In this document: piece by piece, positions 12,396 to 23,764 of the stretch
Position numbering within the stretch: position 1 is the first letter of the stretch
Layout of the letters: the number at the start of each line of letters is the position of its first letter
Origin: Protonemura montana
Taxonomy: Eukaryota; Arthropoda; Insecta; Plecoptera; Nemouridae
Direction of reading: 5' to 3'
Assembly: GCA_947568835.1 (NCBI GenBank)
Contig: OX387602.1
Coordinates: forward strand, 31,592,242-31,656,241
Length of the DNA stretch: 64,000 nucleotides
The notes under the pieces: generated by a model
Database searches by the model: none
What the model was told of the DNA's origin: nothing
The model's input: the letters and a program-made list of their open reading frames with translations, nothing else
Position numbers and translations under genes: made by a program

Positions 12396-13584
12396 TGGCT
12401 GTAACCAGCCCTGGATGTAACCAGCCCTGGGTGCTCAATGCTTTCTCTCTGGTTTAATAAACCCGGACGACTGCCAGTAGCGTTCCTTTGTCTCGTAACG
12501 CGCGCGAATTTGTGGTTTTCTTCGAGAAGCAGATGTCGACGACAGCAACGTTTCCCATTTACGATTCGTTAGACGAATTTAATCAAGTTAATGAGTTAGT
12601 ACAGCGAGCCGCGATGCGCAGCAATGCTTCACCGATAGTTCGACGGCTATTACCCTCCACCTCTGCACCGACGCCGACGCCGCCAACGTATCTTTGACGT
12701 CTCTTGCGGTTAGGGGCCAGACTTGGGCGTAATTTGAGTCGTCATTCCGAGCTCCAGGGAGCAACCAATCCCTGGCATGCAACTAGCGACCCTCAGCGCT
12801 CATAGCGGCCGACATGGCAGTCTGCGGTGAATTCGGTTTTAACCTAAACCACGTTCAGGCGCAGGCAAGAAGCAGGAGTCGTATCCTGGAAGAACTTTCT
12901 TTTATATCAATTTTATGTTGCACTTTATATTTAAGAGAAACGCCGTTTCATCTCCCAGGCATCGGTCACTAAATTCATCAAATCAGATTATTTCCCTTTT
13001 TTCAACCTTTATTTCTAAAACTTCCCATGTAGCGAGTGAGTGATGCTTCTCTTCCTGTCACGACGCAAAGAGGAGGGAGATCCCCCCCCCATCCTAGCTC
13101 AGCGTTGAGAAGCTTAATGCGAAGTCGCTTTATTGCACTGTAAAGAGCATTATATCGAAGGATTTGGAAAGCACACGATAAGAAAGTGCTTTGCCCAGAG
13201 CGTCTCAGCCCATTTTTCAAACTCTAAGCGTGTAACTTAAAGTTATTCTTTCGGGACGACGGGCAAAAAAGTGTGGCCGGCCGAAATGATAACCGAAAAT
13301 CCCGAAAATATCTATCTTTTGTTTCAGCCGTTAAGCCGCTAAGCCGCATCGAGCAGGTTTTTCAGAGCTGCTGAGTTATAGCGCCTGGTGGCAGGCTGAT
13401 AGTGGACTGGTCTCGAAGCAGAGATCCTGGCTTAGCCACTGATCTCAGGAAACCTGGACAACATTTGAAGCCAAACCAGCCATCTTGAGAGTCCTTGCTT
13501 TGAACTTATCTTAAAGAGCCTTTGTAATTTCCAAGTGTTTTCATAGTTTAAACCACTAATATGGTGACAATAGGTGAAAGATGT
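12396..13584. other. Gene-free spacer
   Basis: No gene recognised. A 69-codon plus-strand frame at 12488-12697 has no motif that I can place. At 13464-13560 lies a segment homologous to the left flank of the array at 15773 (TTTGAAGCC, CCAT-TTGAGAGTCC, AAGTGTTTT in the same order), apparently part of the element that carries the 41-bp repeat. Confidence 0.5.
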
Positions 13585-13909
13585 TATTTGAGATCAGCTA
13601 GCTGGATCCTATGCTCTATCCAGGTTATTTGAGATCAGCTGGCTGGATCCTATGTTTTATCCAGGTTATTTGAGATCAGCTGGCTGGATCCTATGCTCTA
13701 TCCAGGTTATTTGAGATCAGCTGGCTGGATCCTATGCTCTATCCAGATTATTTGAGATCAGCTGGCTGGATCCTATGCTCTATCCAGGTTATTTAAGATC
13801 AGCTGGCTGGATCCTATGCTCTATCCAGGTTATTTGAGATCAGCTGGCTGGATCCTATGCTCTATCCAGGTTATTTGAGATCAGCTGTCTGGATCCTATG
13901 CTCTATCAA
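13585..13909 (+). repeat. 41-bp minisatellite array (locus 2 of 4)
   Basis: About 8 copies of the same 41-bp unit as at 1-642, preceded by a non-repetitive left flank (13464-13584) that is homologous to the left flank of locus 3. Confidence 0.95.
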
Positions 13910-14365
13910 GATTAGGGGTAAATCCCGACGTATTGTCAACGCACTCAACGTGGTAGCGCCATTAAATATTAAGCCACTTGAATGTGCAATGAAGACTTCC
14001 CTCTCAGCTGATGGCATTCCATGCAGCGGGGTCTGGTGGGCGTTTCTCTCGCTCGAGGCGCTCGTTGTCTTTGAAGCAGAAGAAGGAGCATGCTTTTGTC
14101 ACGTCATCTCCAGCAAGGATGTGTGTCAAGGAGAGGAGGAACTGCAACTGATTTAGTGCGCGGATTGCAAGCCACGCCGCCCGAGGATGAAGGGGGGGGG
14201 GGGGGGGGGGGGGGCGGCGTTGTGCGACGGTACGAATGTCTTTTTGTCATCCTCCCAGATTGAAATTAATTAGTCCGGCCCGTGGCATCGCGATATCAAA
14301 CTGGTTGTCATGGCGACCGGGCGCTAGATTCGCAACAATTTTTAATCTTCACTGATTACCACCCA
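13910..14365. other. Spacer with long poly-G tract
   Basis: No gene recognised. A run of about two dozen G residues occurs at about 14190-14213 (with one CGG edge). It is a potential quadruplex-forming site on this strand and also a likely site of sequencing-length error. Confidence 0.6.
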
Positions 14366-15247
14366 ACGACCACAACACTGCGCTGGGTCAGGTATTGGAT
14401 GGGTGACCATCATACACATGACCAGTGCTGTTCGGGAGAGAGGTTGGAGGGATGAAAGTTAAACAACACTGCGCTGGGTCATGTATTGAATGGGTGACCA
14501 TCATACACATGACCAGTTCTGTTCGGGAGAGAGGTTGGAGGGATGAAAGTTAAGCAACACTGCGCTGGGTCAGGTATTGGATGGGTGACCATCATACACA
14601 TGACCAGTTCTGTTCGGGAGAGAGGTTGGAGGGATGAAAGTTAAGCAACACTGCGCTGGGTCAGGTATTGCATGGGTGACCATCATACACATGACCAGTT
14701 CTGTTCGGGAGAGAGGTTGGAGGGATGAAAGTTAAGCAACACTGCGCTGGGTCAGGTATTGCATGGGTGACCATCATACACATGGCCAGTTCTGTTCGGG
14801 AGAGAGGTTGGAGGGTTGAAAGTTAAGCAACACTGCACTGAGTCAGGTATTGGATGGGTGACCATCATACACATGACCAGTTCTGTTTGGGAGAGAGGTT
14901 GGAGGGATGAAAGTTAAGCAACACTGCGCTGGGTCAGGTATTGCATGGGTGACCATCATACACATGACCAGTTCTGTTCGGGAGAGAGGTTGGAGGGATG
15001 AAAGTTAAGCAACACTGCGCTGGGTCAGGTATTGCATGGGTGACCATCATACACATGACCAGTTCTGTTCGGGAGAGAGGTTGGAGGGATGAAAGTTAAG
15101 CAACACTGCGCTGGGTCAGGTATTGGATGAGTGACCATTATACACATGACCAGTTCTGTTCGGGAGAGAGGTTGGAGGGATGAAAGTTAAGTAACACAGC
15201 GCTGAGTCAGGTATTGGATAGGTGACCATCATACACATGACCAGTTT
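14366..15247 (+). repeat. 91-bp 5S-like tandem array, SINE head only
   Basis: About 9.5 copies of the 91-bp 5S-SINE unit (GTTAAGCAAC ... GGTATTGGATGGGTGACCAT ... GTTCGGGAGAGAGG). No SINE body or tail follows. The array breaks at GACCAGTTTTGTC near 15247. Variants of note are TTGCATGGGTGACC and TGAGTCAGG. Confidence 0.93.
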
Positions 15248-15772
15248 TGTCTAAAAACAATCATAAGGAGTTGAAATGTTGGTCTTCAGCCTAGGACTCC
15301 AGATATCAATGGCGCAGACTTTATTGGCCTTCTCATCAAACCATGTTCCCCAAAAACTGAACTACGATACATTTATCTTTGCGATAAAAACGAAACGAAT
15401 AGAGAAAATTGTTGGAGCATTGAGAGCCTTCCACCCTTCACCACGCCACCCTTCACCACGCCACCCCTTCTCACATCAACCATCGGCATGCGCGTCAATT
15501 GGAATCGAAAGTTTTGAGAAAGTTTGGCGGGCTGAAAATCGAATTGGATCCGTTCAGAGTTTCCCAGTCCAAGAGACCGTGGGTCGATCACCGCACGCCC
15601 CAGCGACGCGTCACCACACACGTCACAGCCTGTTATATAATAACATAGACAACAGCTGACATGAAGATACTTTGAAGCCGAGGCCGCCATATTGAGAGTC
15701 CCTAACTTTCAGTTCCGTTAAACAGTCCGTTGCAAGTGTTTTTATCAGTAGTTTTAGTGCTTTCGCTGACTG
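15248..15772. other. Gene-free spacer with 41-bp-element left flank
   Basis: No recognised gene. A short CACCCTTCACCACGC duplication lies near 15435. From 15671 to 15760 the sequence is homologous to 13464-13560, in both cases just left of a 41-bp array. Confidence 0.5.
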
Positions 15773-17073
15773 AATCCTAGGCTCTATCCAGGTTATTTGA
15801 GATCAGCTGGCTGGATCCTATGCTCTATCCAGGTTATTTGAGATCAGCTGGCTGGATCCTATGCTCTATCCAGGTTATTTGAGATCAGCTGGCTGGATCC
15901 TATGCTCTATCCAGGTTATTTGAGATCAGCTGGCTGGATCCTATGCTCTATCCAGGTTATTTGAGATCAGCTGGCTGGATCCTATGTTCTATCCAGGTTA
16001 TTTGAGATCAGCTGGCTGGATCCTATGCTCTATCCAGGTTATTTGAGATCAGCTGGCTGGATCCTATGTTCTATCCAGGTTATTTGAGATCAGCTGGCTG
16101 GATCCTATGCTCTATCCAGGTTATTTGAGATCAGCTGGCTGGATCCTATGTTCTATCCAGGTTATTTGAGATCAGCAGGCTGGATCCTATGCTCTATCCA
16201 GGTTATTTGAGATCAGCTGGCTGGATCCTATGCTCTATCCAGGTTATTTGAGATCAGCTGGCTGGATCCTATGCTCTATCCAGGTTATTTGAGATCAGCT
16301 GGCTGGATCCTATGTTCTATCCAGGTTAATTGAGATCAGCTGGCTGGATCCTATGTTCTATCCAGGTTATTTGAGATCAGCTGACTGGATCCTATGCTCT
16401 ATCCAGGTTATTTGAGATCAGCTGGCTGGATCCTATGCTCTATCCAGGTTATTTGATATCAGCTGACTGGATCCTATGCTCTATCCAGGTTATTTGAGAT
16501 CAGCTGGCTGGATCCTATGCTCTATCCAGGTTATTTGATATCAGCTGACTGGATCCTATGCTCTATCCAGGTTATTTGAGATCAGCTGGCTGGATCCTAT
16601 GCTCTATCCAGGTTATTTGAGATCAGCTGGCTGGATCCTATGCTCTATCCAGGTTATTTGAGATCAGCTGGCTGGATCCTATGCTCTATCCAGGTTATTT
16701 GAGATCAGCTGACTGGATCCTATGCTCTAACCAGGTTATTTGAGATCAGCTGGCTGGATCCTATGCTCTATCCAGGTTATTTGAGATCAGCTGGCTGGAT
16801 CCTATACTCTATCCAGGTTATTTGAGATCAGCTGGCTGGATCCTATGCTCTATCCAGGTTATTTGAGATCAGCTGGCTGGATCCTATGCTCTATCCATGT
16901 TATTTGAGATCAGCTGGCTGGATCCTATGCTCTATCCAGGTTATTTGAGATCAGCTGGCTGGATCCTATGCTCTATCCATGTTATTTGAGATCAGCTGGC
17001 TGGATCCTATGCTCTATCCATGTTATTTGAGATCGGCTGGCTGGATCCTATACTCTATCCAGGTTATTTGATA
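15773..17073 (+). repeat. 41-bp minisatellite array (locus 3 of 4)
   Basis: About 32 copies of the 41-bp unit. It is the longest of the four loci and is preceded by the flank shared with locus 2. Internal variants such as TTGATATCAGCTGACTGG recur at neighbouring copies, consistent with local duplication of short blocks. Confidence 0.96.
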
Positions 17074-18040
17074 TAATTGGTTTTTCAACTAGCTAAACCC
17101 TCATAAGACTCATTGAATTGAATTGGTGAGTTTCTACCAACTTAGGGTGACAGCGATCTTATTTGCAGGACGCTCGGCTGACGACGCCGACGTCGCGGTA
17201 AGGGGGTGGGGGAAGGATCAGCCCTCGAGACACCAATTTAAATCCATCACGCCGAATAAATCCGTGTAATGGGATCAGAGTTTGGAATTGAAATGTGATC
17301 GAGTTGTGGTTACACAAACTGGGACTCCCTCCTTCATCTTTGTTCGTTGCCCGAGAAACTTGGGTGCATTTGCTGAAGTAAAGACGGTCTAGTTGTCAAC
17401 CAAGCGCATATAAGCCGAGAGCTTCTTACAAATATCTTACATCAACTTGCGTCGCAAGGAGGTCCTGGTCCTCGCATGACACGCATCATGGTCCCGTCTG
17501 TTGAACGGCCAGTTCCTTCTCTTCCATTCCACGGGGACCCGGGTTCGAATCGGCTCAGCGCTCTCAAGGGTAACATTTGCATGCTGTTTGCCGGGAACCA
17601 TCACGGCCATCTTGGCAAGGAAAGCAAGGAAATACCACCGAAAAACACCGAAATTAATGTTCATGAAATAATCCCATCATACAGCGAACACCCGCGTTTG
17701 TTTTGCTACAAACCAAACGTCTTTTTCACCTCTAGACGTGTTATTTCTCTCACCGGTTCAGCAAAGCAGAAAATTAGAGCTAGAAAGTTGAAATGTTTCA
17801 AGTATAATTCTTTACATTTTATTTGCAGAGGTGACTTCTTGGATCGCACAAGTAAATGATCTTTCCCAGCATCTAGATCTGAAGAAGCGATGGCTGCAAA
17901 TCGCAGCTAAGCTCTGCGCCGTTAAACGTTTACTTTACGACGCACGTCAAGAGGGCAACCAAGAGATCTAAGATAATCCGGTTCGTCTAGATTTATTGTC
18001 GGGTAGTTTTACCAGCTCAACTATCAGAGGTAAAGCAGCC
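17074..18040. other. Gene-free spacer with a tRNA-like motif
   Basis: No gene recognised. A B-box-like GGGTTCGAATC lies at about 17541 after a GC-rich stretch, but I cannot fold a convincing tRNA around it. A 127-codon plus-strand frame (17476-17859) shows no known domain. Confidence 0.4.
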
Positions 18041-18958
18041 GCCATCATACACATGACCATCATACACATGACCATCATACACATGACCATCATACACATG
18101 ACCATCATACACGTGACCATCATACACATGACCATCATACACATGACCATCACACACATGACCGTCATACACATGACCATCATACACATGACCATCATAC
18201 ACATGACCATCATACACATGACCATCATACACATGACCATCATACACATGACCATCATACACATGACCATCATACACATGACCATCATACACATGACCAT
18301 CATACACATGACCATCACACACATGACCGTCATACACATGACCATCATACACATGACCATCATACACATGACCATCATACACATGACCATCATACACATG
18401 ACCATCATACACATGACCATCATACACATGACCATCATATACATGACCATCATACACATGACCATCATACACATGACCATCATACACATGACCATCATAC
18501 ACATGACCATCATACACATGATCATCATACACATGACCATCATACACATGACCATCATACGCATGACCATCATACACATGACCATCATACACATGACCAT
18601 CATACACATGACCATCATACACATGACCATCATACACATGATCATCATACACTTGACCATCATACACATGACCATCATACACATGACCATCATACACATG
18701 ACCATCATACACATGACCATCATACACATGACCGTCATACACATGACCATCATACACATGACCATCATACACATGACCATCATACACATGACCATCATAC
18801 ACATGACCATCATATACATGACCATCATACACATGACCATCATACACATGACCATCATACACATGACCATCATACACATGACCATCATACACATGACCAT
18901 CATACACATGACCATCATACACATGACCATCATACACATGACCATCATACACATGACC
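18041..18958 (+). repeat. 15-bp satellite (about 61 copies) at the head of a 5S-SINE
   Basis: About 61 copies of CATACACATGACCAT. In the single-copy SINE the same 15 bp lies once between two TGACCA hexamers. The array runs directly into the rest of the SINE at 18959. Period 15 and lack of stops make three frames open, giving artefact peptides on both strands. Confidence 0.97.
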
Positions 18959-19277
18959 AGTTCTGTTCGGGAGAGAGGTTGGAGGGATGAAAGTTAGTTC
19001 AGCAACTTCACTCGCCTTGCGACAGCATGGATTTGTGGAGGAATCCTGTTGTTCGAGTTGTTCCGTCCTTCGGAAGGGACGTTAAGCCGGTGGTCCCCTT
19101 GGTCTTCGACAGGAGTAGGCTACGTGCCGGCACCGAGTTTCCCCTCCTCCCTTCTAGGCTAGGTTAGGTTCATCATCATCCTCGTCATCATCCACTCATT
19201 CACTGACGCCATTAGACCAGTGCCGCATGACCAGATGTCAAAACAGTGCGTCGTTAAACACCACAAACAAATCAATA
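18959..19277 (+). mobile_element. 5S-SINE body and tail
   Basis: Continuation of the element whose head is the 15-bp array: GTTCTGTTCGGGAGAGAGG, one partial 36-bp segment, the conserved body (GTTAAGCCGGTGGTCCCCTT) and the tail with CATCATCATCC and CGTCGTTAAACACCACAAAC. It has the expected order for this family. Confidence 0.9.
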
Positions 19278-19718
19278 CTGCACGGAATTAGCTGCTCTCA
19301 AATCCATACTTCAGCAAGTCCTACAATTCCAAGCCACAAATTGTAGCCAACTACATTAAAGTCTCGGAACGGATTGTGCAGAAATCAAGACGATTACAAC
19401 GGCAGACGTCGGTGCCGAGTTACTCTTCGCAAGTGTCTTTTAAGCGCTGCGTCGAGCCCTCGACGAGGGGATCAGGAGAGCACCCAGACGTCAGAAGCAT
19501 CCATAGAAGAGCACCCAACTCGCCTCGGCTTGGCTGGGTGCCAGCAACCATCCTGTGGTCTCAAGCTTGGGGCTGATTCTAACCCTCGGAGGACTGGAGC
19601 GAATTTATCACGACGATCGGGGCATTAAAAGACGTTACATTTTCAGGATTTGAAACTCCATTCCGTGTTTGCTCTTTTCATCTCGGCTAAATTCTAGTCG
19701 ATTATCACCAAGGCCCTG
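19278..19718. other. Gene-free spacer
   Basis: No supported feature. Two overlapping short plus-strand frames (19374-19628) have no recognisable family. Confidence 0.35.
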
Positions 19719-19972
19719 CCTTGCCTTGCCATGCCATGCCATTCCATGCCATGCCATGCCATGCCATGCCATGCCATGCCATGCCATGCCATGCCTTGCC
19801 ATGCCTTGCCTTGCCTTGCCTTGCTTTGCCTTGCCTTGCCTTGCCTTGCCTTGCTATGCCATGCCATGCCATGCCTTGCCTTGCCTTGCCTTGCCTTGTC
19901 TTGCCATGCCATGCCTTGCCATGCCTTGCAATGCCTTGCCATGCCTTGCCATGCCATGCCATGCCTTATCAT
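19719..19972 (+). repeat. 5-bp (ATGCC/TTGCC) array
   Basis: About 50 copies of a pentamer alternating between ATGCC and TTGCC in blocks. Open frames across it on both strands are artefacts of a stop-free pentamer. Confidence 0.96.
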
Positions 19973-20754
19973 AGGTCGAGCTCGGGCGACAAATACTAAA
20001 GGTTCACTCACCAATTTACTGCCGCGCGATCTTCTCATAAATAATAAAGTGGAATCGATTTTCGAGCGCACGCCGCTGAATGTCACGCATTAAAACCCCC
20101 TCCCCCCCCCCCCCCCCCCCCCCCCCACCATCCTTCAAACCCACCCCCACCCAACCCAACCCACCCCAACATAACCTAAACGCATGGAGCTTATGACTGC
20201 GTGGGGTGGCGCTCCCTTCTGTCTGATAGGAATACCAACGAGTCACACAGCCGTCGAGCGCTGTCAAAGTGCATGATCGAAATGTGCAGCCAAAGCAGCG
20301 TGTTAAACGACATAAGATTTCAGGAGTGTTTTTCCAACCACTGGACTCGCTGCCTTGTACTAAAGATGGACGACGCCGAACAAACAAATGTAATGGAGAC
20401 AAAGTCTTGATAACTGCAATCATTTGTTTCAAATCAACCGACAAGTGCAACGACACGCAGGTTCACTTTGCAAAATTCCGTTGAAAAATGTCAAAAAAGT
20501 TTTTGAAATTTTTTGGAGGCATTGTTCTGTATTGTTATGACTGGTATGTTCCTAGTCCCGGATTGAAATCCTGCTGAATGCGTCGGCGCAGTCCGTGGTA
20601 CGCCGGGAACAGCACTGTGAGTCTGTTAGGTTAGGTAAGGTTCTCCGTCCAGTCCTGGAGAGAAGACACCTGTAGCGATGCCAAGTGTTCGAGTGTCAAG
20701 CAGTTCTTGCAGTTAACCGGGCCGCACTTTCTGAGCTTGCTTCGACATGTTTGA
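19973..20754. other. Spacer with long poly-C tract
   Basis: No gene recognised. A C-run of about 25-30 residues interrupted once lies at about 20095-20127 and is followed by CCACCCCCACCC-type sequence. A B-box-like GGATTGAAATCC near 20558 may be a decayed tRNA-like element. Confidence 0.5.
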
Positions 20755-21060
20755 AATCTGATTTAAATTGCAAACGCTTGCAATGCGCTGGGTATTTTAT
20801 TACAAATAACACTATAACCGTCTCAAAAATTGATGCCCAAACGCGGACTCAAACCCCGATCTCCACCTGTCGCGGGTGTTGCTCTAACCAATTGAGCTAC
20901 TTGGACACTGGCTTTTTGAGACGATTTTAGTGTATTTGATGAGAATGACGGATCTCCAAGGAGTATAACCATGAGGCTGTGAATACTCACAGTCACTCTG
21001 ATTCTAGTAACGCTATATCACGTCACAACCTGTCAATCTCTAGTAACTTAAATTTACCAA
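20755..21060 (-). mobile_element. Near-complete tRNA-derived SINE, single unit
   Basis: The minus strand reads a head containing GTGACTGTGAGTATTCACAG and CTCCTTGGAGATCCGTCATT, the tRNA-like module (TAGCTCAATTGGTTAGAGC, then GGGGTTTGAGTCC as B box), and a 3' body (CATCAATTTTTGAGACGG, GCAAACG/GCAATTTAAAT). This single-unit copy is the reference against which the 52-bp arrays are recognised. Confidence 0.85.
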
Positions 21061-21314
21061 AAAGCGCAACATGTCAAATTTGGCAAAAAGCCTTTGTCCA
21101 AGTAGCTCAATGGATGATAACAAAATGCTTCTGACAGATTCACTGACAAAAGAACGGCGGAGCTTTCTAAAGATTCAACACTGCCTTCCTGACCATAAGA
21201 CTTGCATGCGTTTACCTGTCATCGCTCCAACCTGTGATTGGGAAGCCTCGGAATCACCGCACCTGAAAAACAAAGCCACAGGGATCAGCAATTCTCCTTC
21301 AATTAATTCAATTA

Positions 21315-21400
21315 GTGTTTAACATACCACTGTTTTGACATCTAGCCATGCGGCACTGGTCTAATGGCGTCGGTGAATGAGTGGATGATGATAAGGTTAC
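21315..21400 (-). mobile_element. 5S-SINE tail fragment
   Basis: Complement of the family tail only: GTGTTTAACATACCACTG, GCGGCACTGGTCTAATGGCG, GTGAATGAGTGGATGATGAT. The head, 5S unit and body are absent. Confidence 0.8.
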
Positions 21401-21609
21401 TCCCTTTTTAATATCGTTACGTGTTTATCAATCGTTGAGGTAAACATCGATGGAGATCTTTTGCGCATGAAAAGTCTCAAAAACAAGTTAACCTACGAGA
21501 AATATCGAAATTAAATTTCATACGACAGTGGCTCCACTTAACGTGATGTTCCGGTACTCTGCATTTTTGTCGGTAAGGTAGTCATTTGGCGGCCATCTTT
21601 CACGCAGGG

Positions 21610-23396
21610 ACTGTAACATTAATGTTCTGTCTCTATCTAGAACCTGCACTCAACGGTTTAACATTAACGTTCTGTCTCTACCTAGAACCTGCACACTCAA
21701 CGGTTTAACATCAACGTTCTGTCTCTACCTAGAACCTGCACACTCAACGGTTTAACATTAACGTTCTGTCTCTACCTAGGACCTACACACTCAACGGTTT
21801 AACATTAACGTTCTGTCTCTACCTAGAACCTGCACACTCAACGGTTTAACATTAACGTTCTGTCTCTACCTAGAACCTGCACACTCAACAGTTTAACATT
21901 AACGTTCTGTCTCTTCCTAGAACCTGCACACTCAACGGTTTAACATTAACGTTCTGTCTCTACCTAGAACCTGCACACTCAACGGTTTAACATCAACGTT
22001 CTGTCTCTACCTAGAACCTGCACACTCAACGGTTTAACATTAACGTTCTGTCTCTACCTAGAACCTGCACACTCAACGGTTTAACATTAACGTTCTGTCT
22101 CTACCTAGAACCTGCACACTCAACGGTTTAACATTAACGTTCTACCTCTACCTAGAACCTGCACACTCAACGGTTTAACATTAACGTTCTGTCTCTACCT
22201 AGAACCTGCACACTCAACGGTTTAACATTAACGTTCTGTCTCTACCTAGAACCTGCACACTCAACGGTTTAACATTAACATTCTGTCTCTACCTAGAACC
22301 TGCACACTCAGCGGTTTAACATTAACGTTCTGTCTCTACCTAGAACCTGCACACTCAACGGTTTAACATTAACGTTCTACCTCTACCTAGAACCTGCACA
22401 CTCAACGGTTTAACATTAACGTTCTGTCTCTACCTAGAACCTGCACACTCAACGGTTTAACATTAACGTTCTGTCTCTACCTAGAACCTGCACACTCAAC
22501 GGTTTAACATTAACGTTCTGTCTCTACCTAGAACCTGCACACTCAACGGTTTAACATTAACGTTCTGTCTCTACCTAGAACCTGCACACTCAACGGTTTA
22601 ACATTAACGTTCTGTCTCTACCTAGAACCTGCACACTCAACGGTTTAACATTAACGTTCTGTCTCTACCTAGAACCTGCACACTCAACGGTTTAACATTA
22701 ACGTTCTGTCTCCACCTAGAACCTGCACACTCAACGGTTTAACATTAATGTTCTGTCTCTACCTAGAACCTGCACACTCAACGGTTTAACATTAACGTTC
22801 TGTCTCTACCTAGAACCTGCACACTCAACGGTTTAACATTAACGTTCTGTCTCTACCTAGAACCTGCACACTCAATGGTTTAACATTAACGTTCTGTCTC
22901 TACCTAGAACCTGCACACTCAACGGTTTAACATTAACGTTCTACCTCTACCTAGAACCTGCACACTCAACGGTTTAACATTAACGTTCTGTCTCTACCTA
23001 GAACCTGCACACTCAACGGTTTAACATTAACGTTCTGTCTCTACCTAGAACCTGCACACTCAACGGTTTAACATTAACATTCTGTCTCTACCTAGAACCT
23101 GCACACTCAGCGGTTTAACATTAACGTTCTGTCTCTACCTAGAACCTGCACACTCAACGGTTTAACATTAACGTTCTACCTCTACCTAGAACCTGCACAC
23201 TCAACGGTTTAACATTAACGTTCTGTCTCTACCTAGAACCTGCACACTCAACGGTTTAACATTAACGTTCTGTCTCTACCTAGAACCTGCACACTCAACG
23301 GTTTAACATTAACGTTCTGTCTCTACCTAGAACCTGCACACTCAACGGTTTAACATTAACGTTCTGTCTCTACCTAGAACCTGCACACTCAACGGC
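21610..23396 (+). repeat. 47-bp satellite array with 799-bp higher-order repeat
   Basis: About 38 copies of a 47-bp unit including ACATTAACGTTCTGTCTC and GAACCTGCACACTCAACGG. Three rare variants (TTCTACCTC, AACATTCTG, CTCAGCGG) recur exactly 799 bp (17 units) apart, showing that a 17-unit block was duplicated. A stray single unit lies at 39636-39662. Confidence 0.96.
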
Positions 23397-23764
23397 TGGG
23401 TAAACGGAGAGGATAAAACATCAGACCGTTTTGATTGGAAAGCTTAAAAGGGTTTCGATAGACTTAAGCATCCTGCTAATAAAATATAGAATTCCGATTA
23501 AACCATCACTTTCTGAACGCACACATTGCTTTGAAGTTTCGCGCGTAAATACAGAGTCTGCCAATTAACCCGAGTACGTCGTTTGACGGCGTCGGCGTTG
23601 GCGTCGGTGGCGTCGATTCCCGACATTATGTTTGGGGTTTGGTCGGCGCTGTTTGCTTTGTGCCCGCAGCGCGTGTGGGGGTAGTCATTCTGTTACTATA
23701 CCAACACTTGAGTGTTATGGGGGTTGGGGGCCAAACAAGCTCAGTGAAAGGGGGTGGGAATCCA
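23397..23764. other. Gene-free spacer
   Basis: No gene recognised. A GGCGTCGGCGTTGGCGTCGG run is present at about 23588. Confidence 0.35.

Noticed and set aside
12488..12697. Plus-strand 69-codon frame next to the 73-bp array
   Set aside because: No homology or splice context that I can see.
14366..15247. Cluster of 5S rRNA genes
   Set aside because: Only the central part resembles 5S rRNA; the 91-bp unit lacks the 5' and 3' arms that pair in real 5S rRNA and is fused to SINE sequence elsewhere.
17968..18997. Frames encoding CMMV- and THMTII-type repeats
   Set aside because: Artefact of the 15-bp satellite; three overlapping frames on two strands are open.
21610..23396. CRISPR-like array
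   Set aside because: Units are contiguous with no unique spacers, and the genome is eukaryotic.
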